From assembly GCA_002399735.1 (NCBI GenBank), contig DHEF01000045.1:1-22564 (forward strand): DNA of 22,564 nucleotides. The letters run 5' to 3'. The DNA comes from Chitinophagaceae bacterium UBA4857 (GTDB lineage Bacteria > Bacteroidota > Bacteroidia > Chitinophagales > Chitinophagaceae). Both the position numbers and the translations under genes were made by a program. This document shows, in pieces, positions 1-7,500 of the stretch. Under the pieces are notes generated by a model. The model did no database searches, was not told where the DNA came from, and saw nothing but the letters and a program-made list of their open reading frames with translations. Every line of letters begins with the position of its first letter. The stretch's first letter is position 1.

Positions 1-19
1 CATTGTGCAGGGTGCACCC

Positions 20-245
20 CGACTCGTCGGTGGTACTGCATATCGCTAATCAGCAGCAGGTACGCGGCAATAATACCACAGAGTATACACAAAGGTTTTT
101 CACAGAGTAACACAGAGAAGATAATATGATAACGCCAGTCGCATTAGTCCATATATTTAATCATTTCTCTATCCTTTATTATTTTATGGCAGTTTTTCAT
201 TAGCATATCAGCACATTAGCTAATCGGCACATTGTCTAATTGTCT
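20..245 (+). repeat. Dispersed composite intergenic repeat, left copy
   Basis: This gene-free stretch carries, in order, the module GTACTGCATATCGCTAATCA (33-52), a CACAGAG-type tract (84-120) and an ATTAGCACAT-type tract (about 198-232). The same modules in the same order occur at 3257-3445 read on the minus strand, so the two copies form long imperfect inverted flanks around the three genes between them. The first module also occurs at 13354-13373 with two differences. I see no ORF or RNA gene here. Whether this is a mobile remnant or a regulatory or untranslated element cannot be decided from the sequence. The boundaries are approximate. Confidence 0.6.
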
Positions 246-276
246 ATTTTCGCTGTTTTAAAAAATTGCATTTCGC

Positions 277-1329
277 ATGATATATTTTACCGAAGCATCG
301 ATTGAAAACTTAGCCATACATAAAGTAGGTAATAAACAAATGGGAGAAGGTCTTGCCCTTTCGGAGCAACCCTTACAAGTGGAAGATGAAGTATTGAATA
401 GCCTACTAAAGCAATACTTTTTAGCCCCATTTGAAAAGAACAATGAAATATATCGCTTTACCCACGCAACAGAAGAAATCGGTTTAAACGAGTTATACCA
501 CTTTGCCAATAAGATTTTTGAAAACCAGGAAGATTTTCATGAAAATACCCGCCAGATTGCCAAACAATTGTACGATATAACCAGCCATCCCAATATAAAA
601 TCGGGGGAGTTATATGTTGTTTATTTTAAGCAATTACAGATTGAAGGCGAACTACAGGATGCCATCGGTATTTTTAAATCAGAATCCAAAGAGCCTTATT
701 TAATGGTATCACAATCTGGGCCTGAATTTGAAATTGGTTATAAAGAAGAAGCTATCAATATTAAAAAACTGGACAAAGGTTGTCTTATTTTTAATACTGA
801 AAAAGAAGAAGGCTACAAAGTAGCAGTAATAGACCAGACCAATAAAACGGGTGCAGTGTACTGGGTAGATGAGTTTTTAAAGCTACGCATACGTAACGAT
901 GATTTTAATAAAACAACTGCCACATTAAGCCTTTGCAAGAGTTTTGTGAACGAGGAGTTGGAAGAGCATTTTACCATGAGCAAGGCTGATAAAGCCGATT
1001 TGCTAAACCGATCAATAAAATACTTTAAACAAAGTGAATCTTTTAATGTAGATGAGTTTGCACAAGATGTTATTGGAATACCGGAAGCCTCCGGAATGTT
1101 TAAAAGCTATAAAGAACAATACGAGCAAAATTTTGATACCCAGATAGAAGATAGTTTTACCATCTCATCAGCAGCAGTAAAAAAACAAGCCCGTGTTTTT
1201 AAGTCAGTAATTAAACTGGATAAAAACTTTCATATTTACATTCATGGCAATAAGGATATGATAGAACAGGGTTATGATGATGCAGTTGGCCGAAAGTATT
1301 ATAAGCTATATTTTGAAGAAGAAGCATAG
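277..1329 (+). CDS. Nucleoid-associated protein, NdpA/YejK family
   Basis: This 350-residue protein fits the 37-kDa nucleoid-associated family (Pfam PF04245), whose E. coli member YejK is of similar size (about 335 residues). The N-terminus (residues 1-25, with IENLAIHKVG) and the C-terminal part (FKSVIKLDKNFHIYIHG near 308-324) are the regions I recognise. No membrane segment or signal peptide is visible, as expected for a cytosolic DNA-associated protein. The ATG at 277 is used because the family starts almost directly with this helix-strand segment. A possible -7 box, TATTTTCG, lies at 245-252, one mismatch from TAnnTTTG. The gene stands alone, followed by a 240-base spacer. The precise role in this organism is unknown. 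In other bacteria members have also been linked to mobile elements and phage defence, which is context only and not evidence here. Confidence 0.85.
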   Translation: MIYFTEASIENLAIHKVGNKQMGEGLALSEQPLQVEDEVLNSLLKQYFLAPFEKNNEIYRFTHATEEIGLNELYHFANKIFENQEDFHENTRQIAKQLYDITSHPNIKSGELYVVYFKQLQIEGELQDAIGIFKSESKEPYLMVSQSGPEFEIGYKEEAINIKKLDKGCLIFNTEKEEGYKVAVIDQTNKTGAVYWVDEFLKLRIRNDDFNKTTATLSLCKSFVNEELEEHFTMSKADKADLLNRSIKYFKQSESFNVDEFAQDVIGIPEASGMFKSYKEQYEQNFDTQIEDSFTISSAAVKKQARVFKSVIKLDKNFHIYIHGNKDMIEQGYDDAVGRKYYKLYFEEEA

Positions 1330-1570
1330 TGGTAGAATTTGGTGATTTGCTGGTTTGGAGATTTGATAATAAGAGATACATAAAAAAGAAAGTAGTAAGC
1401 CTAAGCGTAAAAAGTTTACTAATAGCAAACTAACTGTATAAACGCAGCGTCCACAGCCAACCCACAAGCCCTTTATGAGACTCGGCTTGTAAACATAATA
1501 TCGTGGAGGGTATATTTTATAATCGGCTAAATAACTTGCAAATATTAGCAAGGGTTATTACTTTTCGGAC
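1330..1570. other. Spacer with a 7-bp hairpin and a Fic-operator-like site
   Basis: This spacer between two plus-strand genes holds a short GATTT-rich tract (1338-1375), a 7-bp inverted repeat (ACAAGCC at 1464-1470 and GGCTTGT at 1484-1490) without a T-tract, and TAATCGGCTAA at 1520-1530. The last is one base away from the 11-mer repeated upstream of the fic gene at 16144-16241. A minus-strand open frame spans the region but looks random in composition and overlaps the end of the preceding gene, so I do not call it. Confidence 0.4.
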
Positions 1571-1918
1571 ATGAAAGCCCGCCACCTCATTATTTTATTG
1601 GTATTGTTTTGCTGTAGGGTAACACTACAAGCTCAAACATTTTACAAAACTCCGTATGGTCAAAAATACCATACAGCCGATTGTCGTTCTGTAAAAAATG
1701 TATCGGAAGCAATTGCAGCAAAAAATATTCCAGCATCAGGTTTGGAACCTTGCAAAATATGTAAACCGGTATTTGTAGTTAGTAAAAGCAGCGAAACAAA
1801 AAAGCCTGCCGGCGAGGCTCGCAATACCGTTCAATGCAAAGGCATTACCAAGGCCGGAAACCGATGTAAACACAATACAAGTATAGCCAACGGTTATTGT
1901 TATCAGCACCAACCATAA
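1571..1918 (+). CDS. Small secreted Cys-rich protein with DUF5763-like C-terminal motif
   Basis: This is a 115-residue protein with a signal peptide (residues 1-21, hydrophobic core LIILLVLFCC, likely cut after TLQA). The first mature segment (25-66) has His34, Cys38 and a C61-x2-C64 pair, a pattern like the small Ada/zinc-ribbon-like modules seen next to nuclease domains. The second segment (88-113) has C89-x9-C99-x10-C110-x2-H113 (CKGITKAGNRCKHNT then GYCYQH), which I recognise as the DUF5763-type motif. Both segments could each bind one metal ion, probably zinc, but this is inference. A weak -7 box, TACTTTTC (1559-1566), lies 4 bases before the ATG, so the message may be nearly leaderless. 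The function is unknown and export is likely. It converges on the oxidoreductase gene with only 4 bases between stops. Confidence 0.75.
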   Translation: MKARHLIILLVLFCCRVTLQAQTFYKTPYGQKYHTADCRSVKNVSEAIAAKNIPASGLEPCKICKPVFVVSKSSETKKPAGEARNTVQCKGITKAGNRCKHNTSIANGYCYQHQP

Positions 1919-1922
1919 TTTT

Positions 1923-3125
1923 TCACCTGCCAAACTGATAATATTTGGCCAATTCGTTGGATTTGTCTTGCAGGTGATCCATAAGTATTTTACGGGCTTG
2001 CATGGAGAAAGTAATGCCATTGCCGCCAAAACCTAATACAAAATAACCATGTTTATATTCCGGTGATACACCAATATATGGTAAGCCATCTTTGGTAGAG
2101 CCAAATACGCCGCCCCAGCTAAAATCTTCTATAAAATTTATTCCAGGTATTAAGCCGGTAACTTTTTTAATCAATTTATCAGACTTTTTTTCCTTTACAT
2201 TTTGTTGGTCAGTTTGCGATAGTTTATCACTGTCTTCACCACCAATTAATAAACGACCATCGCCTGTAGTACGTAAATATAAATAGGGATCATTGGTATC
2301 CCAAACTAATATATCATGTAATTTTTTAGGAATTTGCGCATTGGGCTCGCTAACACAGGCATAGGTATTAAAAAGCTTAGCTACTTTTTCTTTCAATAAA
2401 TAAGTGGTCTCAAAACCGGTACAGAATATTATTCTTTTGCCTTGTATAGTGTAACCATCCGCCGTATAAATAGTGGCACCGTTTTTTTCTTCCGTTATTT
2501 TTTTTATACAGGTTTGGTCGTATACTTGTAAGCCTTTGCTCACGTTTTGTTTTATTAATTCATGCGATAATTTGTAAGCATCCGCACTGCCCGCCATATC
2601 GGATAAAATGCCGCCATGCGACAAAAGCCCATACTGTCTTAATATTTGTTCCTGCGTTAACCACTTAACACCCAGTTTATGTTTTTTTCTGGCTAAAAAC
2701 TCTTTTTCCAGTTTAACACTACTCTTTTTATTGTGAGCTATGTATAAAGACTTTTTGAGCTTAAAGTCACAATCAATTTTTTTCTTAGTAACCAATTTTT
2801 CCAGATCAGTAATTGCTTGTATACCGGCTTGATAACACTTGGCAGCAGCTTCTTCGCCAATCATTTTACTTAAGTCTATTAACATTTCATCAATTTCGTA
2901 TTGCAACATACAAGTAGTGGCAGCAGTACTCCCGTTACTAATATCTCTACGATCAATGAGTGTAACGTTAAAATTATTTTCTATTAACACATCGCTTATT
3001 AATGCTCCCGTTATACCTCCACCCACAACAATGTAATCTGTTTTAATATTTTGTTGTAATACAGGATAGGTATATAACAAACCGTTTTTTAGCAGCCAGA
3101 ATGATTCGTATGTACGTAAACGCAT
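1923..3125 (-). CDS. FAD-dependent oxidoreductase, DAO (glycine-oxidase-like) family
   Basis: This 400-residue flavoprotein has a Rossmann dinucleotide site GGGITG at residues 35-40, preceded by the strand YIVV and followed by VTLIDRRD, whose Asp is the expected ribose-binding acidic residue. The C-terminal part contains DGLPYIGVSPEYKHGYFVLG and GFGGNGITFS, the usual FAD-closing segment of the DAO family (PF01266). An N-terminal lead of about 29 residues (SFWLLKNGL) precedes the Rossmann fold, which I have seen in Bacteroidota members of this group. No Rieske cluster motif follows, unlike some relatives. No signal peptide is visible, so it is probably cytosolic or peripheral. The substrate (amino acid, sarcosine-like amine or other) cannot be assigned. 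Its promoter region contains the right-hand copy of the composite repeat. Confidence 0.85.
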   Translation of the reverse strand: MRLRTYESFWLLKNGLLYTYPVLQQNIKTDYIVVGGGITGALISDVLIENNFNVTLIDRRDISNGSTAATTCMLQYEIDEMLIDLSKMIGEEAAAKCYQAGIQAITDLEKLVTKKKIDCDFKLKKSLYIAHNKKSSVKLEKEFLARKKHKLGVKWLTQEQILRQYGLLSHGGILSDMAGSADAYKLSHELIKQNVSKGLQVYDQTCIKKITEEKNGATIYTADGYTIQGKRIIFCTGFETTYLLKEKVAKLFNTYACVSEPNAQIPKKLHDILVWDTNDPYLYLRTTGDGRLLIGGEDSDKLSQTDQQNVKEKKSDKLIKKVTGLIPGINFIEDFSWGGVFGSTKDGLPYIGVSPEYKHGYFVLGFGGNGITFSMQARKILMDHLQDKSNELAKYYQFGR

Positions 3126-3256
3126 AATAAAAGTGGTATTTTATTTGTACTTAATAAGTTAGTATAAAAATGATGCCGATTTTTTTAATAAAACAATAGT
3201 AGGTATAAATGGTATTATTTGTTATATTGATTGCGAAGGCAATGAACAAATTTGTT

Positions 3257-3445
3257 AATATGCCGATGTGCTAATGAAAACGACCTATAGGTGATTAGAT
3301 AATTAACTAATGTGGCTTGCGTTATATAACATTTCCTCCTCTGCGTTTCTCTGTGACATAACTCAGTGTAGCTCTGTGATTAAAAATAAACGACCTACGC
3401 ATAACACGATGTTGAATAGCGATATGCAGTTGAACGGAGCGTCGC
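3257..3445 (-). repeat. Dispersed composite intergenic repeat, right copy (inverted)
   Basis: Read on the minus strand, this stretch gives GCGACGCTCCGTTCA (3431-3445), CTGCATATCGCTATTCAACA (3410-3429), a GTGTTATGCGTAGGTCG tail, a CACAGAG tract (3336-3376), an AACGC...CATTAGT segment and TTTTCATTAGCACATCGGCA (about 3263-3282). This order matches the left copy at 20-245 and parts match the copy at 10255-10420. It fills most of the divergent spacer between the oxidoreductase and the acyl-CoA dehydrogenase. The 61-codon open frame that runs through it is judged accidental. Confidence 0.6.
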
Positions 3446-3500
3446 AACTAAAGTTCAGTCAAGGATATCTAGCTGGTAAACAAAAAATAAAATAATAAAT

Positions 3501-4862
3501 ATGGCCGGAATTTTTTCTAAGTTAAGACAAGCATACAAACTATATCAGCAAGTTGATATGGATAAATTAGCTAAACTATCGGCAAAGGTTGATTTGAAAG
3601 AAGTGATGGATAAGTTTGCAGGTTTGGATGATACCCAATTAAAAGGCCTGATGAAAATGATGAGCAGCAGTGGGAAACCTAAAAAAGAATTACCTGAAAT
3701 TAATGGTGACTTTTATGAACTGCACATGCGTTTAACACCCGAGGAACGTGCCATACAATTAAAGGTTCGTGAGTTTATGGAAAGGGAGATAAAACCGATT
3801 GTCAATAACTTTTGGTTACATGATGAATTTCCACACGAGATTATTCCCAAGTTTGCAGAATTAGGCTTGTGTGGTGTTACTTACAAAGGTTACGAATGTC
3901 CGGGTCTTAGTTTTTTAATGGAAGGTATTATTGCCATGGAAATGGCCAGAGTTGATGCGTCTATCGCTACTTTTTTTGGTGTACAAAGTGGGTTAAGCAT
4001 GGGATCTATTTATATGTGCGGATCGGAAGAACAAAAACAAGAATGGTTACCCGCCATGCATCGTATGGAAAAAATTGGTGCCTTTGGATTAACCGAACCG
4101 GAAGTAGGATCGGGGGCCGCAGGCGGATTAACCACTACCGTAAAACGTGTAGGCGATAAATGGATATTGAATGGCCAAAAGAAATGGATTGGCAATGCTA
4201 CGTTTGCTGATGTTACCATTATCTGGGCAAGAGATATTGATGATGGCGAAGTAAAAGGGTTTATTGTAAGAAAAGATACACCGGGTTTTGAAGTTGAAAA
4301 GATAAAAGGTAAAATGGCTCTGCGTATTGTACAAAATGGTTTAATTACCATGACCGATTGTGCTATACCGGAAAGTGACCGTATGCCAAACGCCAACAGT
4401 TTTAAAGATACTGCCCGTGTATTACAAATGACACGTGCCGGTGTTGCCTGGATGGCTGTAGGTTGTGCCCGTGGTGCGTATGAAAATGCATTGGATTATA
4501 CCCGCAAACGCAAACAGTTTGGTAAACCTATTGCATCGTTTCAGTTAATACAAAATCATTTGGTAGAAATGTTGAGCAACTTAACGGCTATGCAATCTTT
4601 GGTATATCGTTTATCGGAGTTGCAGGATGGCGGCTTGTTAAAAGATGAACATGCTTCGCTGGCAAAAGTATTTTGCTCCTTACGTACAAGAGATATTGTT
4701 AGCAAGGCTCGTGAAGTAATGGGTGGCAATGGTATTTTGTTAGACCATAATGTAGCCCGTTTTGTAGCCGATGCTGAAGCTATTTATTCTTATGAAGGAA
4801 CCAAAGAAATAAATTCTTTAATTGTTGGCAGAGCCATTACCGGCTTTAGTGCCTTTGTTTAG
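3501..4862 (+). CDS. Acyl-CoA dehydrogenase/oxidase, glutaryl-CoA dehydrogenase/ACX4-like clade
   Basis: This 453-residue flavoenzyme has the standard order of the acyl-CoA dehydrogenase family: N-terminal helical domain, middle beta domain (FGLTEPEVGSGAA, then WILNGQKKWIGNATFADV), and C-terminal helices ending in MGGNGILLDHNVARF and YEGTKEINSLIVGRAITG. Glu432 in YEGT is the likely catalytic base, as in glutaryl-CoA dehydrogenase. At the position of that enzyme's glutarate-binding Arg (RSAMSVQSSL in the human protein, from memory), this protein has Ala156 (IATFFGVQSGL). It therefore probably does not act on glutaryl-CoA. Phrases such as RIVQNG, NSFKDTARVL and WIGNATFAD resemble plant short-chain acyl-CoA oxidase ACX4. 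An extra region of about 60 residues, rich in Lys and amphipathic helix, precedes the core. Its last bases overlap the stop of the convergent ung gene. Confidence 0.85.
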   Translation: MAGIFSKLRQAYKLYQQVDMDKLAKLSAKVDLKEVMDKFAGLDDTQLKGLMKMMSSSGKPKKELPEINGDFYELHMRLTPEERAIQLKVREFMEREIKPIVNNFWLHDEFPHEIIPKFAELGLCGVTYKGYECPGLSFLMEGIIAMEMARVDASIATFFGVQSGLSMGSIYMCGSEEQKQEWLPAMHRMEKIGAFGLTEPEVGSGAAGGLTTTVKRVGDKWILNGQKKWIGNATFADVTIIWARDIDDGEVKGFIVRKDTPGFEVEKIKGKMALRIVQNGLITMTDCAIPESDRMPNANSFKDTARVLQMTRAGVAWMAVGCARGAYENALDYTRKRKQFGKPIASFQLIQNHLVEMLSNLTAMQSLVYRLSELQDGGLLKDEHASLAKVFCSLRTRDIVSKAREVMGGNGILLDHNVARFVADAEAIYSYEGTKEINSLIVGRAITGFSAFV

Positions 4863-5533
4863 GAAACAATCCAGTTAATAGGATCAAGACCTTTACTTAC
4901 CAGGTATTCGTTGGTTTTGGAGAAATGTTTACATCCAAAAAATCCGCCATAGGCCGATAGGGGTGAGGGGTGAACGGAACGAAGTATAAGATGTTTGCTT
5001 TCGTCAATTAATGTACGTTTTTCCTGTGCAAACTTGCCCCATAATAAAAACACAACATGTTGTTTTTGTTCGGAAATAGTTTTAATAACCGCATTGGTAA
5101 AATCGGCCCAGCCAATTTTTGCATGGCTCATAGGTTCGCCGGCTTTTACCGTTAATGATGCGTTTAGTAAAAATACACCTTGCTCGGCCCAAGTGGTAAG
5201 GTCGCCATGGGTAGGCGTACGCATACCAATATCATCAGCAAGTTCTTTATAAATATTCATTAACGATGGCGGTATGGCTACTCCTTTTTGTACGGAAAAA
5301 CTTAGCCCATGTGCCTGTTTCGGCCCATGATAGGGGTCCTGACCAATAATCACCACTTTTACTTTATCAAGCGGTGTAAGGTTAAACGCATTAAATATTT
5401 GTGACCCGGGAGGATAAATAGGAGTCTGTTGCTGTTTTTCAATCTTTAGCCTGTCAATTATACTTTGAAAATAGGGTTGGATAAATTCTTTGGCAAGTGC
5501 TTGTTTCCAACTGGCTTCTATTTGAACGTTCAT
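4859..5533 (-). CDS. ung: Uracil-DNA glycosylase, family 1
   Basis: This enzyme removes uracil from DNA in base-excision repair. The 224-residue length is normal for family 1. The water-activating loop GQDPYHG lies at residues 64-70 with Asp66 as the catalytic acid/base. The second signature HPSPLSA at 188-194 provides the His and the minor-groove leucine loop. The uracil-specificity Asn is expected in LLNASL (strand after GVF), which is present. The start ATG at 5533 matches the family. The gene lies 67 bases downstream of ribE on the same strand and may be co-transcribed with it. Its stop overlaps the stop of the convergent acyl-CoA dehydrogenase gene by 3 bases, leaving no space for a terminator between the two. 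Confidence 0.97.
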   Translation of the reverse strand: MNVQIEASWKQALAKEFIQPYFQSIIDRLKIEKQQQTPIYPPGSQIFNAFNLTPLDKVKVVIIGQDPYHGPKQAHGLSFSVQKGVAIPPSLMNIYKELADDIGMRTPTHGDLTTWAEQGVFLLNASLTVKAGEPMSHAKIGWADFTNAVIKTISEQKQHVVFLLWGKFAQEKRTLIDESKHLILRSVHPSPLSAYGGFFGCKHFSKTNEYLVSKGLDPINWIVS

Positions 5534-5600
5534 CGTTAAAGTAAAAATTAAAAATTTAAAAAAAATTAAAAGCTAAACACCTTACTCTGCATACTAAATA

Positions 5601-6197
5601 CTACAACCTATTATCTACCTCCTGCTTACGCAAAAAGTATTTACCAATAACATCAAATTCAATATTAACCTTGGTACCGGTTTGCACCAAATGAATATTG
5701 GTGTGCTGGTATGTGTAGGGAATAATTGCCACGGTAAAATTAGTAGCACCCACATTAAAACAGGTAAGGCTGGTGCCATTTATACACACCGAACCTTTTT
5801 CTATAATTAAAGTGGCAAACTGCGGATGAATATCAAAAGTATACTCCCAACTTCCATCTAATACTTTTACCTCGGTACAAATAGCAGTATCATCTACATG
5901 GCCTTGTACAAAATGTCCGTCTAACCGACCATTCATTTGCAGACAACGTTCCAGGTTTACAATATGGCCAACCTGCCAACCGGCTAAGTTTGTTTTTAGT
6001 AAGGTTTCTTTAATGGCCGTTACCTGAAAGCGGTTTTCTGTAATGGCCTCAACAGTAAGGCAAACGCCATCGTGACAAAGACTTTGGTCAATTTTTAGTT
6101 CATGAGCCAGGGGTGAGCTTACCCAAAATGTTTTATTGGTACCGTTTTCTTTTATATTTTCAATTATACCGGTGGTTTCTATAATTCCTGTAAACAT
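5601..6197 (-). CDS. ribE: Riboflavin synthase alpha subunit
   Basis: This enzyme dismutates two 6,7-dimethyl-8-ribityllumazine molecules to riboflavin and a pyrimidine. The 198 residues form two lumazine-binding repeats: the first begins MFTGIIETTG, and the second begins near GRLDGHFVQGHVDD, the linker-repeat signature. The frame is open seven codons further upstream to a TTG, but MFTGIIE is the near-universal N-terminus of the family, so the start is set at 6197. On the minus strand TTTGCACC directly precedes this ATG, a partial -7 box at leaderless distance. No FMN riboswitch-like sequence is visible upstream. It shares the 115-base divergent spacer with rpsU and is followed on the same strand by ung. 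Other rib genes are not in this window. Confidence 0.96.
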   Translation of the reverse strand: MFTGIIETTGIIENIKENGTNKTFWVSSPLAHELKIDQSLCHDGVCLTVEAITENRFQVTAIKETLLKTNLAGWQVGHIVNLERCLQMNGRLDGHFVQGHVDDTAICTEVKVLDGSWEYTFDIHPQFATLIIEKGSVCINGTSLTCFNVGATNFTVAIIPYTYQHTNIHLVQTGTKVNIEFDVIGKYFLRKQEVDNRL

Positions 6198-6244
6198 GGT
6201 GCAAAGGTGGCGCTTCAAATAATTTTAGGCAAAAAATTTTACAA

Positions 6245-6277
6245 TTGTGTCGTAATCAGATTATTTTACTATATTTG
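6245..6277 (+). promoter_or_regulatory. Bacteroidota-type promoter of rpsU
   Basis: A perfect -7 box TATATTTG lies at 6270-6277 (consensus TAnnTTTG), with TTG at 6245-6247 as a candidate -33 element 22 bases upstream, slightly longer than the usual spacing. Transcription would start a few bases after 6277 and give a leader of about 30 bases carrying the Shine-Dalgarno sequence. Confidence 0.7.
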
Positions 6278-6293
6278 CACCCTAAAAACTACC

Positions 6294-6312
6294 AAAGGAG
6301 GTATATAACACT
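6294..6312 (+). promoter_or_regulatory. Strong Shine-Dalgarno sequence of rpsU
   Basis: AAAGGAGGT at 6294-6302 matches the complement of the 16S rRNA 3' end over at least eight bases and ends 10 bases before the ATG at 6313. No other gene in the window has a comparable site. In Bacteroidota, bS21 helps hide the anti-Shine-Dalgarno of the 30S subunit, and rpsU is known as a gene that keeps a strong Shine-Dalgarno, which allows autogenous control. Confidence 0.85.
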
Positions 6313-6510
6313 ATGCTAATTATTGATTCAAAAGATTGCGAAAACATTGACAAGGCGCTTAAAAAGTACAAGAAGAAGTTTGAAAAATCTAAAACTTTGT
6401 TACAATTGCGTGAACGTCAAAGTTTCACTAAACCATCGGTTAAACGCCGTGGCGAGGTTTTAAAAGCAATTTATAAGCAGCAGATCCACAGTGGAAAAAT
6501 TGACGCTTAA
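6313..6510 (+). CDS. rpsU: 30S ribosomal protein bS21
   Basis: This 65-residue, highly basic protein has the bS21 pattern: a short start (MLIIDSKDCENIDKALKKYK), a helix with KKYKKKFEKSKTLLQLRERQSF, and a second basic helix containing KPSVKRRGEVLKAIY. It binds near the 3' end of 16S rRNA on the platform of the small subunit. In Bacteroidota ribosomes, established structural work shows that bS21, together with bS18 and bS6, sequesters the anti-Shine-Dalgarno. That makes the strong Shine-Dalgarno directly upstream meaningful: translation should rise when ribosomes lack bS21. A strong terminator follows 32 bases after the stop, so the recombinase gene downstream is probably only partly co-transcribed. 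Confidence 0.97.
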   Translation: MLIIDSKDCENIDKALKKYKKKFEKSKTLLQLRERQSFTKPSVKRRGEVLKAIYKQQIHSGKIDA

Positions 6511-6542
6511 TTAATTTAAGCGTTTAATAACGATAAACTTTT

Positions 6543-6571
6543 AAGCCGCAACTATTGTTGCGGCTTTTTTT
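6543..6571 (+). terminator. Intrinsic terminator after rpsU
   Basis: Perfect 9-bp stem AAGCCGCAA (6543-6551) with TTGCGGCTT (6558-6566), loop of 6 bases, T-run to 6571. Confidence 0.9.
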
Positions 6572-6588
6572 ATTTGTATTTTTATTAT

Positions 6589-7500
6589 ATGCTGGTAAAT
6601 ACCGAGTTACAGACCCTTATACAGCCGTTTATCAATTTTCTGCAATACGAAAAACGTTATTCGGCACATACCATATTGGCTTACACCAAGGATCTGGAGA
6701 CTTTTTTCACCTACCTGCATAAAACCTACGGACAAATTGCCCCGGCCGAAATAACGCACAGTTTTATCCGCAGTTGGCTGGCCGAAGGAAAACAAATCCT
6801 TCATTGGGATAGCCGCACCATCAACCGTAAAATATCCACATTAAAATCATACTTCAAATACTTATTAACGCAGGGCGATATTAAACAAAGCCCTATGACC
6901 AAAGTTATATCGCCAAAAACAGCCAAAAAGCTACCCACATTTTTAAAAGAAGCCGAAGCTACACAGCTTTTACAGAATATTGATACCACCACCGAAAGCT
7001 GGAAAACCTTAAACGCCAAATTGCTTATCACGCTTTTTTATGCCACAGGCATGCGTTTAAGTGAGCTTATCAACTTACAGGAAAGTCAAGTAGATAATTC
7101 CCGCCAACAATTAAAGGTTTTAGGTAAGGGTAATAAGGAAAGAATACTACCCGTAGCCCGCGAAATTATAACCATGCTGGATGAATACTACCAACTAAAA
7201 AGAAAGGAATTTGCCAATTTTGATAGTACAGTACTGGTAACTGAAAAAGGTAAAAAATTATACCCCAAATATGCGTACCTAATAGTAAACCATTACATTG
7301 GGCAGGCCACTACGCTTGATAAAAAAAGCCCTCACGTACTAAGGCATACTTTTGCCACACATTTATTAAATAATGGGGCTGAGTTAAACGCTGTAAAAGA
7401 GTTATTAGGTCACAGCAGTTTAGCCGCAACGCAAGTGTACACCCATAATACTATTGATAAGTTGAAAGACGTTTACAAAAAAGCTCATCCTAAAGCATAG
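6589..7500 (+). CDS. xerC: Tyrosine recombinase, XerC-like
   Basis: This site-specific recombinase of 303 residues probably takes part in chromosome dimer resolution. The N-terminal SAM-like core-binding domain spans about residues 1-95 (FLQYEKRYSAHTILAYTKDL). The catalytic domain shows all expected residues: Arg156 (TGMRLSE), Lys180 (GKGNKE), His249 and Arg252 (HVLRHTFATHLL), His275 (LLGHSSLAATQ) and nucleophile Tyr284 (VYTHN). The frame extends to a TTG at 6574, but that lies next to the rpsU terminator and the ATG at 6589 gives the usual family start. The position between rpsU and hpf is a conserved Bacteroidota arrangement and supports a housekeeping Xer protein rather than an integrase. 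XerC is favoured over XerD by this context only. Confidence 0.88.
   Translation: MLVNTELQTLIQPFINFLQYEKRYSAHTILAYTKDLETFFTYLHKTYGQIAPAEITHSFIRSWLAEGKQILHWDSRTINRKISTLKSYFKYLLTQGDIKQSPMTKVISPKTAKKLPTFLKEAEATQLLQNIDTTTESWKTLNAKLLITLFYATGMRLSELINLQESQVDNSRQQLKVLGKGNKERILPVAREIITMLDEYYQLKRKEFANFDSTVLVTEKGKKLYPKYAYLIVNHYIGQATTLDKKSPHVLRHTFATHLLNNGAELNAVKELLGHSSLAATQVYTHNTIDKLKDVYKKAHPKA

Noticed and set aside
1306..1551. 81-codon minus-strand open frame
   Set aside because: It overlaps the end of the NdpA-like gene, has random-looking aromatic-rich composition and no recognisable motif.
3310..3495. 61-codon plus-strand open frame before the acyl-CoA dehydrogenase
   Set aside because: It runs through a dispersed repeat copy and shows no protein-like pattern.
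6589..7500. Integrase of a mobile element with attachment sites
   Set aside because: The position between rpsU and hpf and the full-length Xer pattern favour the housekeeping recombinase. No tRNA or att duplication is visible.
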